Shown here: positions 51,402-52,913 of the stretch, piece by piece | Layout: each line of letters starts with the position of its first letter | Position numbering within the stretch: position 1 is the stretch's first letter | IMG/VR virus record: IMGVR_UViG_3300044729_002905 | Location: 1 to 52,913 of that record | Direction: 5' to 3' (one strand) | DNA: 52,913 nucleotides | Source: a virus | Program-made: the position numbers and the translations under genes | Notes under the pieces: model-generated | The model's database searches: none | What the model saw: only the letters and a program-made list of their open reading frames with translations | Told to the model about the DNA's origin: nothing

Positions 51402-52913
51402 AAACTGGTATGTGTTCGATCTAGAAACTGATAATTTTTATGACAAGGTCACTAAGATTCATTGCTTGGTACTGTATGATGTCCAGCGAAAACAAACTTT
51501 TACTTATGGGCCTGATGATATTGCTAGTGGTATCGAGCATTTGGCTCGGGCTCATGTGCTCATTGGCCATAACATCTTGTTCTTTGATATCCCTGTAATT
51601 CGTAAGCTCTATCCGTTTTATACGTTTAAAGCTGCACGAGTTATTGACACACTCATTTGTACTCGACTCATCTGGCCCAAAGAAAAACTTTATGAACTTG
51701 ACGAAGAACAATATACGGAGGTTCCAAAGGGCCTCCGTGGTTCAGCCTCACTTAAAGCGTGGGGTTATCGGTTGGCTGATTACAAGATTGACTTCAAAGA
51801 CTTTTCAGAATACTCGGAAGCAATGGCCGAGTATTGCAAGCAAGACGTTGCAGTTACCACAAAACTATTTGAAAAAGTCCAAGATCAAAACTATTCAGAG
51901 CCAGCACTTAAGCTTGAGCATGACTTTGCTGGATGTATTGAAGCACAAGTGCGAACAGGTTTTCCTTTTGATGTGGATGCAGCTCTTGATTTGGTGGATA
52001 ATCTCAGAACAAAAGAAACAGAACTACAAACACACTTAAAAAAAATCTTTCCACCCATTGAACACAAAGAAGTATTTGTACCAAAAGTTAATAACAAAAC
52101 ACGTGGTTATGTAAAAGGAGTTCCATTTGAAAAAGTTCGACTGGAAGAATTTAATCCTGGATCCAGACAACAAATTGTCAGTCGGCTCCAGCAAAAGTAT
52201 GGATGGCAACCAAGTAAGTCAACTGAAAAAGGAAACCCTGTCCTTGATGATGACGTACTTGAACAATTACCTTACCCAGAAGCCAAACCGTTAGCTGAAT
52301 ACATGTTGATTGAGAAACGTCTTGGTCAAATTGCTGATGGTAAAAATGCTTGGCTTAAGTTAGTTAATAATGATACTGGTTGTGTTCATGGAGATGTTGT
52401 AACAAACGGATGTATTACTGGACGTTGCAGTCATCGCAACCCCAACATGGCTCAAGTACCAGCAGCATACTCACCTTATGGTAAAGAATGTAGATCTTTG
52501 TTTCATGCACCAGATGGTTGGGAGTTGATTGGTGTAGATGCCAAAGCTCTTGAACTTAGATGCCTTGCTGGTTATCTTGCATACTGGGATGATGGTGAGT
52601 ATGCACGTGTTGTAACAGATGAATCAATTGATATTCACGTCTACAATCAAGAGCGTTTTGGTGTAGTTACCAGGGATATAAGCAAACGGCTTCTTTACGC
52701 TGTAGCTTATGGAGCTGGTGCACTAAAAGCTGGAACTGTTATTGATCCGAATGAAAAGAATGAAATAGTTCTGCGCAAACTAGGTAGTACTGCAATTAAT
52801 TCATTCATGGATGGTGTGCCAGCATTACGTAAACTTAAAGAACATCTTGCAAAAACACTACAAGAAAACAATTGGTTGCGTGGTTTAGATAAACGTATTC
52901 TTTATTGCAGATC
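51340..52913 (+). CDS. Family A DNA polymerase (T7-like), 3' end outside window
   Basis: Start ATG 51340 (MTQISPVKTLKFPLKASSET); 524 codons are present without a stop. The 3'-5' exonuclease domain shows Exo I WYVFDLETD, Exo II LIGHNILFFDIPVI and Exo III MAEYCKQDVAV, so proofreading residues are present. Polymerase motif A is LIGVDAKALELRCLAGYL and motif B RDISKRLLYAVAYGAG. Motif C lies beyond the edge. It is the phage replicative polymerase. The Lys in motif A (DAKALELR, usually DASGLELR) is a small oddity. Confidence 0.93.
   Translation, partial: MTQISPVKTLKFPLKASSETENWYVFDLETDNFYDKVTKIHCLVLYDVQRKQTFTYGPDDIASGIEHLARAHVLIGHNILFFDIPVIRKLYPFYTFKAARVIDTLICTRLIWPKEKLYELDEEQYTEVPKGLRGSASLKAWGYRLADYKIDFKDFSEYSEAMAEYCKQDVAVTTKLFEKVQDQNYSEPALKLEHDFAGCIEAQVRTGFPFDVDAALDLVDNLRTKETELQTHLKKIFPPIEHKEVFVPKVNNKTRGYVKGVPFEKVRLEEFNPGSRQQIVSRLQQKYGWQPSKSTEKGNPVLDDDVLEQLPYPEAKPLAEYMLIEKRLGQIADGKNAWLKLVNNDTGCVHGDVVTNGCITGRCSHRNPNMAQVPAAYSPYGKECRSLFHAPDGWELIGVDAKALELRCLAGYLAYWDDGEYARVVTDESIDIHVYNQERFGVVTRDISKRLLYAVAYGAGALKAGTVIDPNEKNEIVLRKLGSTAINSFMDGVPALRKLKEHLAKTLQENNWLRGLDKRILYCR

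Overview
The window is part of the genome of a tailed double-stranded DNA phage that most likely infects cyanobacteria. Phage hallmarks read directly from the sequence are a large terminase, a portal, a major capsid protein, repeat-rich tail fibres, two unrelated wall-degrading enzymes and a family A (T7-type) DNA polymerase. The cyanobacterial link is inference: a probable NblA-like phycobilisome-degradation adaptor (7617-7922), and small genes that resemble picocyanobacterial and cyanophage accessory genes. I see no tape measure, sheath or RNA polymerase, so a short-tailed (podovirus-like) particle fits best but is not proved.

Layout. Minus strand, about 36.5 kb down to 1, is the late (virion) block. 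In transcription order it holds a series of Gly/Ala-rich probable ejection or internal virion proteins (36544-29166), three tandem small paralogues (29122-28533), a small-terminase candidate, the large terminase, a membrane/coiled-coil protein, an AbrB-like protein, the portal, a scaffold-like protein whose gene overlaps the portal gene by 599 nt, the major capsid protein, a likely capsid accessory protein, other structural proteins, a lambda R-type lytic transglycosylase, more structural proteins, a T4-type lysozyme, and the tail fibres at the left edge. A small plus-strand island (3474-7680) interrupts this block with a DNA-binding protein, a Dam-like methyltransferase, dCTP deaminase, a DUF3310 protein and an HNH nuclease. 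The plus-strand early block runs from a sigma70-like promoter at about 36.59 kb to the right edge. It consists of dozens of very small genes, a GIY-YIG nuclease, a PcfJ-like protein, tRNA-Leu(UAA), zinc-ribbon/HTH proteins, a GP88-like protein and DNA polymerase, which runs off the window.

Two things stand out. First, the major capsid gene appears to be split by a group I intron (about 21031-21853) whose P, Q, R and S core elements are recognisable. An HNH endonuclease gene lies inside it on the opposite strand, and the first exon may be only three codons long. Second, the gaps between early genes hold at least four families of repeated, compensatorily conserved RNA structures: tRNA-like acceptor/T-arm minihelices (3 copies), long two-part hairpins (3 copies), a hairpin with a conserved asymmetric loop (4 copies), and a compact H-type pseudoknot over an AUG (3 copies plus a relic). 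They look like a system of post-transcriptional signals on polycistronic early mRNA. Their function is unknown to me.

Working model: early plus-strand genes remodel the host (possibly including phycobilisome breakdown), supply dUMP through dCTP deaminase, and replicate DNA with the family A polymerase. The minus-strand block then builds and releases the virion. Four homing-type nucleases (7114, 11677, 21303, 41827), two of them clearly AT-richer than their surroundings, are mobile passengers.
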